Shown here: in pieces, positions 1 to 7,996 of the stretch
Layout of the letters: every line of letters begins with the position of its first letter
Numbering within the stretch: position 1 is the first letter of the stretch
Source: Roseiarcus sp963730555
GTDB lineage: Bacteria; Pseudomonadota; Alphaproteobacteria; Rhizobiales; Beijerinckiaceae
Reading direction: 5' to 3'
Length of the DNA: 64,000 nucleotides
Assembly: GCA_963730555.1 (NCBI GenBank)
Contig: CAVSSS010000024.1
Coordinates: 1 to 64,000, forward strand
The notes under the pieces: model-generated
Database searches by the model: none
Seen by the model: the letters and a program-made list of their open reading frames with translations, nothing else
Told to the model about the DNA's origin: nothing
Made by a program: the position numbers and the translations under genes

Positions 1-76
1 GTGGCGCCCACAGGCGCGATTGGGAATGTCCAACATACGTCGACAGCAGCCGTCCGCTCGCTATGCGCCCACGCAA

Positions 77-1306
77 CTACCGAGGCGCCGGCTGGATCGG
101 TTTCGACCCGGATGCATTGATCGAAATCCCGCGCATCGCGAATGCGATCGGCAACGCAGCGGCACAAATAAGCGCCATCACCCAGAACGCGCGCGGGCCG
201 AGGGCACCGTAGAGTGGACCGCACACCAGTGTAATTATGGCGGTCATCGTACCGACCGCGACGCCGCCGTATATCACCTGAGCTGTCGCAGCCAGGGCCG
301 GCGGGACAAACACAGAAAGCATCTGCATGCAGGCGAGATGCAACAGGGCGAATGTGAGGCCATGCAGCGGTTCCATGAGCGCCATTGCCGGGAGCCAAGC
401 GGTGACGGCGGTGACGCTCCAGCGGACTATTCCCGCGCTGGCCGCCAACGCGGCCGCGCCGGCTGGCCCGAGCCGCCTCAGCAGCGTCGGGCCTACTACT
501 ACGAAAACGACCACCTCGGCCAGGACCCCCTCCGACCACAATAGCCCTGCCGCGCCCGGTCCGATGCCTCCGTCCTCCCAGCGCAAGACTTCGAAGCCAT
601 CGTGCAGCGCCTGGCTGCTCATAACCAAGGCCGCCAGCGCGATCAGAGGCAAGAAGCCAGGCGCCGCAATCAAGGCGCGGACATTGGCCTGCCGTGGCGG
701 CAAGGGCCGATCCAGCGCATTTCGAGGTAGCCAAAGCGCCGCCACGGCCGCTAGCGCGAGCAGCGTCCCGTTCATCCAGACTATGCCGCCTAGGCTCGTC
801 GCCGCGACGACGTGACCGGCGCCCACGGCGCCCACGACAAACGCAGCCGATGCCCCACCGCGGACTCGCCCGTATTGGAACCGGCCTGGCGCTGCAGCGA
901 GTGTCATCGCATCGACAATCGGCACGGGGCGCAAGCGCCGAAGCGTGGGCGACACTGACAAGCAGGAAGACCGCAAACGCGGCAGGAAGATAATAGCCGA
1001 ACGCGATGACAGCGGCCATGGCGAGGAACACGGTAAGGATCCGCCTGTGCTGGCCGAGCCGATCAGCGAGGCGCGAAATGACCGGCCCGGTGATCAGTCG
1101 GACGGCGGTTCCCGCGGCCAGCACCGCGCCGATCTCCGAAGGCTCGAGCCCGCGCTCATGAAGAAGCGCGGGCAGGAATGGCGAGCGACCCCGAAGGCCG
1201 CGAACATCGTGCCGTACAGAAGTAAAGAGCGATCGAACGACCCAAGCGCTATTCGATCTTCGGCTAAAGACCGTCGTGACGGAAGGCCATGCTCTACCGA
1301 GATCCT
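77..1306 (-). pseudogene. MFS transporter, frameshifted remnant
   Basis: The leftward reading gives a major facilitator protein of the MFS_1-like type. The intact C-terminal part (frame ending at 77) has successive hydrophobic helices and the run LLWSEGVLAEVVVF typical of helix 7. The N-terminal half lies in other frames: FLPALLHERGLEPSEIGAV and ITGPVISRLADRLGQHRR (the loop 2-3 region) are read from about 1185 to 935. The frame changes near 930 (an extra C in a C run: LAP then VPIVDAM) and again near 1185. No credible ATG/GTG is seen upstream of LLLYGTMFAAFG, so the start also seems lost. Substrate unknown. Some lesions could be sequencing errors, but the missing start argues for real decay. 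Confidence 0.65.
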
Positions 1307-1640
1307 TCGTCAGCCGCCCGGAATGGCGCTTGGCGAGCCTATGTCGCCGACGACAGATTGCGGCCCTAACGAGCATCGCATTAATGGGAAAGGGGAGATT
1401 GATCGCTTGAACGTCTTTACGCTAAGGCCCGGCTCATTAAGCTATGACGAGTTCAAACGTCAATCCAGTCCAACGGAGGCAAAGACTACGATGGCAGGGC
1501 CGCAAACGATTTTGCTGCCCTGCCACGCAGTAGCCATATTTGCTGCCGGCGCGGATAGACCGGCCAGTCGAAAGGCGAGCAGCATCGCACCCGCGCTCGC
1601 TTCCGCGTCGTTCTTCGGTGCGAGCAGGGCGCGTCGAGCA
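1307..1640. other. intergenic stretch, no gene seen
   Basis: About 330 bases between the leftward MFS remnant and the rightward hypothetical gene. A rightward frame is open through much of it, but its translation is arginine-rich with no domain and runs antisense to the MFS remnant. No strong promoter, terminator or repeat was recognised. Confidence 0.4.
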
Positions 1641-2216
1641 ATGATTGGGGATACGCGCGAAGCTATCGAAGCTTATTGTGTTGCAGTTGGTGTAGTCGTT
1701 TATGAGTGGAACGATCTGCATGAGAAGCTAGCGCGCCTATTCGCTCTCGTCCGCGGGGGAGACACACGTGAAGCCCTTACAGCGTGGTACGCGGGTCGGA
1801 GCGACACGAGGCAGCGCGAAATGCTCAGATGCGCCATTACCGAGACGACATCCGGCCGATGGAAAACGTCATCGCGGGTGCCCGACGATCTAAAATGGCT
1901 GCTCGATCGTGCCGACAGGCTCGCTAGCGACCGCAATAACGCCATCCACACGCCATGCTCACTCTATCTTCGGGGAGACGGCTCATCCGAGGTAATGGCG
2001 GCGGTTCGATCGGCGAATGCTGGTAACCGCCACGCCAAAAACCTTGAGGGAAAAAACCTTCTTATCGAGTTCCACTGGTGCGCCGCCTATGCGGTGCGCC
2101 TAGGCCAGTTTGCCGGAATGCTCGCACCCGCGATGGCCTCCCCGGACCACTACGAATGGCCCGAGCGACCGAAAATTCCATCTCGGGCGGACTTCTCGGG
2201 AGTGAGCCGCAGATGA
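1641..2216 (+). CDS. hypothetical protein, 191 aa
   Basis: Not assigned to a family with confidence. From the ATG at 1641 the protein is soluble, mixed helical, with Trp-rich patches (VVVYEWNDLHEKLARLF near residues 18-34) and a conserved-looking LASDRNNAIHTPC segment around residue 100; no signal peptide or membrane helix. The frame stays open upstream of 1641, but that part lies antisense to the MFS remnant and has biased, arginine-rich composition, so the internal ATG was preferred. No good Shine-Dalgarno precedes it. It lies just outside, or at the left edge of, the integrated element and could be cargo of it. Confidence 0.5.
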   Translation: MIGDTREAIEAYCVAVGVVVYEWNDLHEKLARLFALVRGGDTREALTAWYAGRSDTRQREMLRCAITETTSGRWKTSSRVPDDLKWLLDRADRLASDRNNAIHTPCSLYLRGDGSSEVMAAVRSANAGNRHAKNLEGKNLLIEFHWCAAYAVRLGQFAGMLAPAMASPDHYEWPERPKIPSRADFSGVSRR

Positions 2217-2302
2217 GCGCCCGAGACACGATGGCAACGACGCGCCTCTTGGTGACCAGATTGCGAAGACTTCATCTTCGCGATCTCCCCGCCTTAGCAG
2301 GT

Positions 2303-2974
2303 TCACTTGGCCGGGGTCCCGATGGCCTCGCGCCTGCCCACCCGAACCTTCAACGAGGGGCCGCTCCGTAGCTCTTTCCGCCACACATACCAAGCGTAAG
2401 CATGCATTGGGCTTCCCTGACTCCCTGCGATCCATCGAGGGCGCCAACAACAAAGGATTTCGCCGAAGAAGGATGGCCGGTTGAAAAGCGGCAACCGCCC
2501 AGGCTCTGCGCCCCAGATTGACTTAAAAAGCGCCCCGACAAATTCAACCTGTCGCCCCTCTACAAGAGCAATTAGATTTGTCACGATGGCGCGCGCCTCA
2601 ACCGTGTTGTGCGGCGTGTTTGTGATGATCGCGGTGCAATCCGCGCCAGCCAACTCTAACGCACATCCCAGATGTTCGGGTTCGGAGGCGTCGAGCGGTT
2701 GGCTGGTGACATAGCCATCCGCGCCCGAGTACTTATCCGGGTAAAGATCGCTCAATCTGACATCGACACCAACGGGCGCCAGCCCGCGGCGCAGCGCGCC
2801 GTCGCCCCCGCACGGATCGAGGGCGACTCGCGGCAAACCGAGGCCTAGCCGCGACAACCCGAGCGGGAGGCTCGCCACCAAGTCCGCAGGCGTCGGATAA
2901 AAATCGTGATCTTTCCGCTCGAACGCGCTGAGCCGATAGCCATGCTGCGGCGCTTGCCTGAGGACCACAGTCAT
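2303..2974 (-). CDS. phage-type SAM-dependent DNA methyltransferase-like protein, altered motif IV
   Basis: A 223-residue protein related to phage N6-adenine-type methyltransferases. Near residues 25-30 it has the family signature FYPTP, then DPCGGDGAL (about 73-81) as SAM-binding motif I, and near residue 118 ITNTPHN where a catalytic NPPY/F motif is expected. The C-terminus has AYAWYVW, the aromatic strand usual in this family. The N-T-P-H variant makes adenine methylation doubtful; it may be inactive or have another SAM-dependent role. ATG at 2974 is preceded by GAGGACACGAGACT. It is the last gene of the leftward set in the integrated element, after the DUF927 gene. Confidence 0.6.
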   Translation of the reverse strand: MTVVLRQAPQHGYRLSAFERKDHDFYPTPADLVASLPLGLSRLGLGLPRVALDPCGGDGALRRGLAPVGVDVRLSDLYPDKYSGADGYVTSQPLDASEPEHLGCALELAGADCTAIITNTPHNTVEARAIVTNLIALVEGRQVEFVGALFKSIWGAEPGRLPLFNRPSFFGEILCCWRPRWIAGSQGSPMHAYAWYVWRKELRSGPSLKVRVGRREAIGTPAK

Positions 2975-3119
2975 AGTCTCGTGTCCTCTTTGATGTTGGA
3001 CGAGAAAGGTCGAGCGGGATCGACTGCGCCTTCTTTGCGACCCCGATAATGCGAAACGGCGATCCGCAGAACACCTCGGAACACGTGCGACACCTTGAAA
3101 ATAGGTTCCCTGAAAACCG

Positions 3120-3544
3120 TCATTCTTGCGAACCGCGATTTTGGGACACGTTCATTTTAAGGTGTGTTCGGTGTTCCAGGTGCTCCGACGGCGTTTCGGC
3201 TGCTTCGTCCCAACCCTCGAAGATTGCAGGCTTGAGCACGTAAAAGCGTTGTTTCCTTCCGCCTACCGTTTCAGACCGCGAAAATTTGCCTTCGCTGTCG
3301 GGTTCGAGCACGTGCAGACCGGCGCCAGGGTTTTGGCGACCTCTCGAGCATTCAGACCGGCGCAGACTTCATTGCGCCATACCTCCGGTGGAATGAGCCA
3401 GCGTCGGGCTTCGCCATGATCCCGGCGGAAGCCCGCTCGATTGACGACGGGCTTCCTGTCGGGATCGGGAGTTGTGATGTCGTCGAAGCGGCTATCGCCG
3501 TGCGCCTCGATAAAATGACGGACCTGAGCGATCGCTTGGCGAGT
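3120..3544 (-). pseudogene. displaced C-terminal part of the DUF927 ATPase
   Basis: Read leftward from 3544 this stretch gives QAIAQVRHFIEAHGDSRF, PPEVWRNEVCAGLNAREV and, after a one-base frame change near 3333, LHVLEPDSEGKFSRSE ... RKQRFYVLKPAIF, ending at 3120. This is the C-terminal region typical of phage and satellite DUF927 proteins (the 'EVCAG' and 'FY-V' blocks). It is cut off from the rest of its gene by the inverted block at 3545-3691. The true end of the gene is therefore near 3120, not 3649. Confidence 0.75.
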
Positions 3545-3697
3545 CGCACAGGGATTCGGCCTGGTCTGTGCGGCAGGCGAGCTTGGCGTTCAATTTGGAA
3601 TTGTACCATGGGAGCAAAGCGACCCGCTAAATGACGCGAGCGAGCTTTTTAAGGTTTGGCTCGACGAGCGGGGCGGGTCGACGCCTTACGAACTCGC
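3539..3697. other. inverted internal segment of the DUF927 gene, bounded by 6-bp inverted repeats
   Basis: The missing piece of the DUF927 protein is encoded here on the opposite strand. Rightward from about 3540 the DNA reads RVAQGFGLVCAAGELGVQF ... WLDERGGSTPYEL, the 'AAGELA...G..W' block that in DUF927 proteins sits between the ATPase core and the RFIEAHG block. On the coding strand the same DNA gives only KASTRPARRAKP and a stop. The ends carry GCGAGT (3539-3544) and its reverse complement ACTCGC (3692-3697). Flipping 3545-3691 back restores ...GQAARV-AQGFGL... at one junction; the other junction then needs a one-base shift. It could be a real inversion or an assembly artefact. Confidence 0.75.
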
Positions 3698-5655
3698 GCC
3701 GCCTGCCCGTGGCGGTCTTTGACGTCCCTCAGCGCGCTTTGAACAAAGGCGTCTACATGCTCGCGCACATGCTTCGCCGAGATGTTCTGCGCGATTAGCT
3801 GGCGGACAAATTCGGGGCCCGCCATCCCATAGAACGTTGACGTGGCGTTCCTGCATTTTTCAGCGAAGGCGCTCGGGTCGACATCATCAGGCTCAAAGGC
3901 GTCGAAAACCCCGTGGACCCCGCACACCGGAATATCGACTGCCCGCACCAGTTGTCCCGCATGCGCTCGGGCGCCGTGTTTTGGGTCCTCGTTAAGCTTC
4001 GTCTCAATCGGGAACTCGCCGCTCGACAGCACCACTACTCGCCAGCTGTGCGACGGTTTAAGGGTCGCGTCGCGCCGCATGCGCTGTTTCCCAACGCCCC
4101 CGGTCGCCATATACAGCGCTTGGCCGAGTTCGCGCCCTTCGACCTGCCCGAGTTCGTCCAGCGGGAGACACGTGTCGCTAGCCCCGGCAAAAGCCGCTTC
4201 GAGACCGTTCGCTGTCGCCCGCCAAGTGCGAACATAGCCGCCGTCGGCGCCCGAGCCCCATACGCTCGCGGCCACGCGCAAGCAGGTTGTTTTTCCTTCG
4301 CTCGACTTGCCGAAGAAATGAAAGCAGCCGCTCTCGAAGCCCCCAAGGTCAAGGAGCGTACCCGCGAGCGCGGTCGCGATGGAGAAGCGCAGAAGTCTGT
4401 GACCTGCGGCAAGGACTCCGACAGTCGCTGTCCAATCTTGAAGCGTTCCGCATTGGCGATATGGGCCGACCGCCTCTTTTGCGAGGATCACCCGTTCTTT
4501 GCCTACCGCGTTAATAACCTCGCCCGGCAGCGCGAACGCCCGGGCGCCCTCAACGTCATGCCAACCGTTGCGATGCACGACCGTCACGCGCTCTTTAACC
4601 TCGACGGAGGCGAGGTATTCGACGAACAGCCGGCGTGCGGTCGGCGTGCATTTGATGTCCATGCCCCAATAGCCGAGCGAACCGATCAAGGCGCCCGGGT
4701 CACTATGCAGCGAGGCGAGGGTGACCACCCGCTCAATTTCGAATCCATCGGAGTTCTCGAACCTAATTAGTTTGCCCCAATCCCCCGATTGCCCGGTGGC
4801 GTCCGCCAAGTCGCGAGCCCATCCAAGAATTTCGAATGGTTGAGCGATCCATTTCCAATTACTGCGGTCATCTTTGCGCCATGACAGGCCTGTCTCGGTC
4901 AGCTGGAATTGGCCATCTTCGTTTTCGGATTTGTTCTCGGCAGATTCAGCTTCGGCTTCGACATTGGTGGCAGCCTCGATCGCCTCCCTCACCACGATGC
5001 GGCCAACCTCGGGGGAATGCCCGCTTTTGCCGTTAACGAGATCGTTGAAGTCCTTTGAACCCGGAGGCGGCCGCGCGATCCGCGCCCTGACTCCGCGCGC
5101 CGCCAACACCGAAGCAATCTCACTCAGCGCCTTTTCGTTCGCTCCCCCATCATTCTCGGCGAGCAGGATGACCTCGGTGACGTTGTCGGGCAATTCGAGA
5201 TTGACAAGCCCGCTCGTTCCCAACGTCGCCCAGCCGGGCAAGCCTGTGGCTTCCATTACGGTCAACACCGTCTCAATCCCCTCGCCGATCAAGAGCGGTT
5301 TGCCGTGGATCGGGTCAGCAAGGCGGATGACACCACCTTTGCACGGACCGAGCGACAACTTCTGCTCCCTCCTCTCAACCTGCGCCTTGCCGTCTCCGCT
5401 CCACGAGAGATACGTGCGATGGATTCCTCCGACCGGGGCGCCAGTCTTTGGGTGAGTCGGCAGCGCGATCATCGCCGGGAAAAACTGCTCATTCGGGTGC
5501 CGGAGCCTGGGCGAGAATCGGAGACATCCCGGGCTCGGTTCAGGAAGAGTGACGCCGCGCGATCTGAAATACGCTTTGACCAGCGGGTTGGTGATCGGTT
5601 CCGCCGGGACCCAAATCTTGCGCGCCGGTTCGGCGTTGGTCTGGGGTTCGATCAT
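3649..5655 (-). CDS. Toprim-DUF927 primase/helicase (as it reads, truncated by an inversion)
   Basis: Replication protein of satellite or phage-like elements. In order: an N-terminal primase-like segment, a Toprim_3 domain (LLIGEGIETVLTVMEATG near residues 120-140, acidic LLAENDGG and SKDFND), then the DUF927 ATPase with Walker A GKSSEGKTT and Walker B CLPLDELGQ in the second half. The ATG at 5655 overlaps the stop of the zinc-finger gene (ATGA), which argues for translational coupling and against the longer frame opening at 5748. As it stands the protein is 668 residues, with an aberrant 12-residue tail after HGQAARVR. Its natural C-terminus lies in the inverted block and at 3120-3544. Confidence 0.8.
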   Translation of the reverse strand: MIEPQTNAEPARKIWVPAEPITNPLVKAYFRSRGVTLPEPSPGCLRFSPRLRHPNEQFFPAMIALPTHPKTGAPVGGIHRTYLSWSGDGKAQVERREQKLSLGPCKGGVIRLADPIHGKPLLIGEGIETVLTVMEATGLPGWATLGTSGLVNLELPDNVTEVILLAENDGGANEKALSEIASVLAARGVRARIARPPPGSKDFNDLVNGKSGHSPEVGRIVVREAIEAATNVEAEAESAENKSENEDGQFQLTETGLSWRKDDRSNWKWIAQPFEILGWARDLADATGQSGDWGKLIRFENSDGFEIERVVTLASLHSDPGALIGSLGYWGMDIKCTPTARRLFVEYLASVEVKERVTVVHRNGWHDVEGARAFALPGEVINAVGKERVILAKEAVGPYRQCGTLQDWTATVGVLAAGHRLLRFSIATALAGTLLDLGGFESGCFHFFGKSSEGKTTCLRVAASVWGSGADGGYVRTWRATANGLEAAFAGASDTCLPLDELGQVEGRELGQALYMATGGVGKQRMRRDATLKPSHSWRVVVLSSGEFPIETKLNEDPKHGARAHAGQLVRAVDIPVCGVHGVFDAFEPDDVDPSAFAEKCRNATSTFYGMAGPEFVRQLIAQNISAKHVREHVDAFVQSALRDVKDRHGQAARVRKASTRPARRAKP

Positions 5656-5942
5656 CGCAGTCGCGGCCACACGCCGCGCGCGGTCAACGCGTCGATGATG
5701 TCGCGAAAGTCGCCGCCGCCAAAGCAATGAAAAACCGGCCGACCACATCGACCGTTCATGACGCTCAGACTCGGGTTGAGGTCACCCCGGCGATGCAGAC
5801 CACAAGGGCAGATGCACAAATAACTGCCGTTGGCCTGTCTCTTGCCGCGCAAGACGGCCGCGACCTCGGCAGCGGTCGGGTAGCACGACGCGGTGGGAGT
5901 TGGTCGTTTGCGCGCTAATCGGCTATAATAGTTGTTGGCCAT
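5652..5942 (-). CDS. CHC2-type zinc-finger primase subunit, 96 aa
   Basis: Small protein equal to the N-terminal zinc-binding part of phage primases. The pattern CICPCGLHRRGDLNPSLSV ... FHCFGGGDFRDII (residues about 43-87) matches the C-x-C-x2-H ... F-x-C-F-GGD arrangement that contacts template DNA in CHC2 primases. In many elements this domain is fused to the Toprim-helicase; here it is a separate gene whose stop overlaps the next start by 4 bases, so equimolar production of the two halves is likely. A good ribosome site, GAGGAAGG, lies 6 bases before the ATG at 5942. Confidence 0.8.
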   Translation of the reverse strand: MANNYYSRLARKRPTPTASCYPTAAEVAAVLRGKRQANGSYLCICPCGLHRRGDLNPSLSVMNGRCGRPVFHCFGGGDFRDIIDALTARGVWPRLR

Positions 5943-6004
5943 TGAAGCCTTCCTCGCTTCATGACTTCGCGTGCGTGGCGGCCCGCGACGATGATTCAGG
6001 ACGG

Positions 6005-6021
6005 GCGGGCCTCAGGCCCGC
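6005..6021. terminator. perfect hairpin followed by a T-rich tract
   Basis: Stem of 7 bp, GCGGGCC and GGCCCGC, with loop TCA, followed on the + side by TCGTTTTGTTT. It sits between the SSB-like gene and the primase zinc-finger gene, both leftward, so the T-tract has the wrong orientation for them. It may act on rightward antisense transcripts, or partly on the operon as a bare hairpin. Confidence 0.4.
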
Positions 6022-6085
6022 TCGTTTTGTTTCCCGCTTTGAAATTGCGTCGGCGAGCCGACGGGATCATTGAGTCGTTTGGGCC

Positions 6086-6886
6086 TCAGAATGGAATCTC
6101 TTCGAGATCGGCCAGCGAGCGCGGTGTATCGTCGCCGGTCGGCGGCGGCGCTTCCGACTCTGGCGGTCCTTCCACGTCGGGCGCCTCGTTATTGACGCCC
6201 GCCGATTCAATCCGCGGCTTTGTGGGCGTGATCGATCTCGTTACAAGCTGACAAACCCGGTGACATAGATCGAACCCGTCCCCACTCGGCCCGTCCGGCT
6301 CACCGACCGTGCCAAGGAGTTTGTAAGTCGGCTGAAAATAGGTCCCGTTCGAGCCTTGCTTTCCGAATGAGCCTACTTCCCAATTGGCTCCGTAGAACGG
6401 AAGCTGCACCGGCCCGTCGTCCGTTTCGATCGCCAGGGTGAGCGCTTGCGCGTTGACGTTGCGAGCAACATTAAGGGCGCTTTTGATGAAGCTCTGCCAA
6501 TACACTTCGCGGCCGATCAAGCCGACGATCTCGGCCGCCTCCTCGACTGAATTGCCGTTAGTACGGAAATAGCAGCGCGCCTTCGAATCCCATTTCGCGT
6601 CGTCCGGCAACGCGTAATATGTTCCAACGAATCCCGCGCTTTTGACTCCCCACTCAACAAAGGTGTCCAAGAATTTTATTGGCGTCCAAACGAAGTGGTC
6701 GCAAAGAAGCTCGTCGATCAGATACTGACCTGGCTTGGCGCCGGACGGAAACCATTTGCTTCCCTCGTCCTTCTCTTGCAGCAGTCGGATTATCTTTCGC
6801 GGGTTGTTCTTCGGGCCGTGAGAGAGACCCTCGCCCTCGACATCCTTCAGTTTTGCAAGGAGCTCGGGAGAGATTGGTTTATTCAT
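6086..6886 (-). CDS. putative single-stranded DNA-binding protein with SSB-like C-terminal tip, 266 aa
   Basis: I do not recognise the family of the globular part (about residues 1-200; it includes GPKNNPRKIIRLLQEKDEG and FVEWGVKSAGFVGTYYA). What stands out is the C-terminus: a long Pro/Glu-rich disordered linker ending in LADLEEIPF, closely like the acidic D-D-I-P-F tip by which SSB proteins recruit partners. Its place just upstream of primase and helicase genes fits a replication role. The ATG at 6886 was chosen over one 21 bases upstream because AAGGA stands 9 bases before it. Function is inference from tail and context; no OB-fold was demonstrated. Confidence 0.55.
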   Translation of the reverse strand: MNKPISPELLAKLKDVEGEGLSHGPKNNPRKIIRLLQEKDEGSKWFPSGAKPGQYLIDELLCDHFVWTPIKFLDTFVEWGVKSAGFVGTYYALPDDAKWDSKARCYFRTNGNSVEEAAEIVGLIGREVYWQSFIKSALNVARNVNAQALTLAIETDDGPVQLPFYGANWEVGSFGKQGSNGTYFQPTYKLLGTVGEPDGPSGDGFDLCHRVCQLVTRSITPTKPRIESAGVNNEAPDVEGPPESEAPPPTGDDTPRSLADLEEIPF

Positions 6887-7052
6887 GGTCCGATATCCTT
6901 TCATCATGGATTTGAGACTTCAGATTTCGGTGTGTCTCCAGCCGAGGGCACATCGTTCGGCGTGGCGCGAACGATTGCCAGCGCAACTCGTTGCAGAATT
7001 TGAGAGTGGACTTCGCTCGCTTGAGCTGCGCTTCTCTGTCGTGCTCGCTCAT
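6879..7052 (-). CDS. small coupled ORF, 57 aa, function unknown
   Basis: The ATG at 7052 overlaps the stop of the upstream Cys-rich gene by 4 bases (ATGA), and its stop lies inside the first codons of the SSB-like gene, so it fills the gap between two genes of the same set. The product (MSEHDREAQLKRAKSTLKF...) is charged, with no motif. Its third codon positions are G/C-richer than those of the competing frame ending at 6904, which favours this frame. Confidence 0.35.
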   Translation of the reverse strand: MSEHDREAQLKRAKSTLKFCNELRWQSFAPRRTMCPRLETHRNLKSQIHDERISDHE

Positions 7053-7327
7053 CGCGCCGCCGCCTTTTCAGCGAGCTTGAACGCGCCGCACGCCTGCTGT
7101 CGGCAATCAATCGGCGGCCCGTGCAGACCTTGCATGCGCGCCGAGTATTCCCCACAGCGACCCATGCTCTTGCCCCGGGCCATAAGCTTCGCAAAATGGG
7201 CGCAATCGCCGCACGTATTTGGAATGGTCGGGTCGGCCCAAGTGGCCTGGCCAGGCGCGGTGAAAGCGAGCGCCGTTTCAATCTCCGGCACATGTGCGCC
7301 GGGAACGCGATTCGAGGGGCCAATCAT
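7049..7327 (-). CDS. small Cys-rich protein, 92 aa
   Basis: Contains CGDCAHF near residue 39, then GRCGEYSARM and CRQQACGAF, i.e. two close Cys pairs plus a further Cys, suggesting a zinc-binding or iron-sulfur fold seen in many small phage and element proteins. No named family assigned. Its ATG at 7327 overlaps the stop of the upstream 79-residue gene (ATGA) and its own stop overlaps the next ATG, so it sits in a tightly coupled set. Confidence 0.6.
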   Translation of the reverse strand: MIGPSNRVPGAHVPEIETALAFTAPGQATWADPTIPNTCGDCAHFAKLMARGKSMGRCGEYSARMQGLHGPPIDCRQQACGAFKLAEKAAAR

Positions 7328-7563
7328 AATGCGGCCTCACTGGGCGCGGACTCCTCGTTCGCCCATACCCATTCGGCCGTGACCTCGTAATCACGGCCCC
7401 TCCGTTTGAAATGCCGCGAGCAGAACCATTTCCCTTTTGGGTTCTCAGCCGGGCGACCTTTGCGATCGAGCTTCATCAAATCGAAGTCGTCGCGCGTGCC
7501 CGTCGGACCTAGTGCTGGATAGGCGCGCGCGCCGCACACGACGCAAAAAATATCGGCTCCCAT
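7324..7563 (-). CDS. small zinc-finger-like protein, 79 aa
   Basis: Has CVVCGARAY at residues 7-15 and WFCSRHFKRRGRDYE at 46-60, an arrangement of C-x2-C and C-x2-H that could bind one zinc ion. Tryptophan-rich acidic C-terminus. It lies 13 bases after the AlpA-like gene and overlaps the next gene by 4 bases. No function can be given from sequence. Confidence 0.55.
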   Translation of the reverse strand: MGADIFCVVCGARAYPALGPTGTRDDFDLMKLDRKGRPAENPKGKWFCSRHFKRRGRDYEVTAEWVWANEESAPSEAAL

Positions 7564-7576
7564 ACTCAGACTCCTC

Positions 7577-7894
7577 TTATTCGCGATTGCGATTGCGGTT
7601 CTGACGCCGGTGCCGGCGAGGGTTTGTCAGAGGGGAGGCGCAAATCGGTTTCAGCAGGCGAGCGGAGGACGGTCCGACCACGGCGGCGAGGCGTTCGACA
7701 ACGTCGTTCCAGCCGGGCGGAACCTCCCGCATAGACATCAACCAGACGTCGACGTCGCCCTCGTCGAACCCGACGGCCCGTTCGCCAAGCTTGGTTTTGG
7801 GCGGCCCCTTGCCAGCGGCGCAAAGCCTTTGCACATGGCGAGTTGAACGCCCGATCCTAGTGGCGAGCTGCTGTGTGGAGATGATTCTCTTCAG
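7577..7894 (-). CDS. AlpA-like helix-turn-helix regulator, probable CTG start
   Basis: The product begins KRIISTQQLATRIGRSTRHV, a helix-turn-helix of the AlpA/excisionase type, followed by GPPKTKLGERAVGFDEGDV and VWLMS, the wing (L-G-x-R-x-V-G-W/F-x-x-x-x-V-x-x-W) typical of that family. An in-frame GTG at 7834 would delete the helix-turn-helix, so I place the start at CTG (7894), which has GGAAGGGAG 7 bases upstream. In satellites such proteins control integrase expression or excision. Arg/Asn-rich C-terminal tail. 105 residues. Confidence 0.6.
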   Translation of the reverse strand: MKRIISTQQLATRIGRSTRHVQRLCAAGKGPPKTKLGERAVGFDEGDVDVWLMSMREVPPGWNDVVERLAAVVGPSSARLLKPICASPLTNPRRHRRQNRNRNRE

Positions 7895-7996
7895 TTGGCG
7901 ACTCCCTTCCGTTGGTGTCGCCTAGTTTCCGCGCTTGTCCGCACAAATTAGCCACGCATGAAGCACGCTTGCTGCGGATAAAAATCGAAAAAATTT

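Noticed and set aside
945..1640. 5' part of the rightward open frame reaching 2216
   Set aside because: It runs antisense to the MFS remnant and translates to unstructured Arg/Glu-rich sequence; only the part from 1641 looks like protein.
6904..7323. Leftward 139-codon frame across the Cys-rich gene
   Set aside because: Third codon positions fit poorly and it overlaps the better-supported coupled genes at 7049-7327 and 6879-7052.
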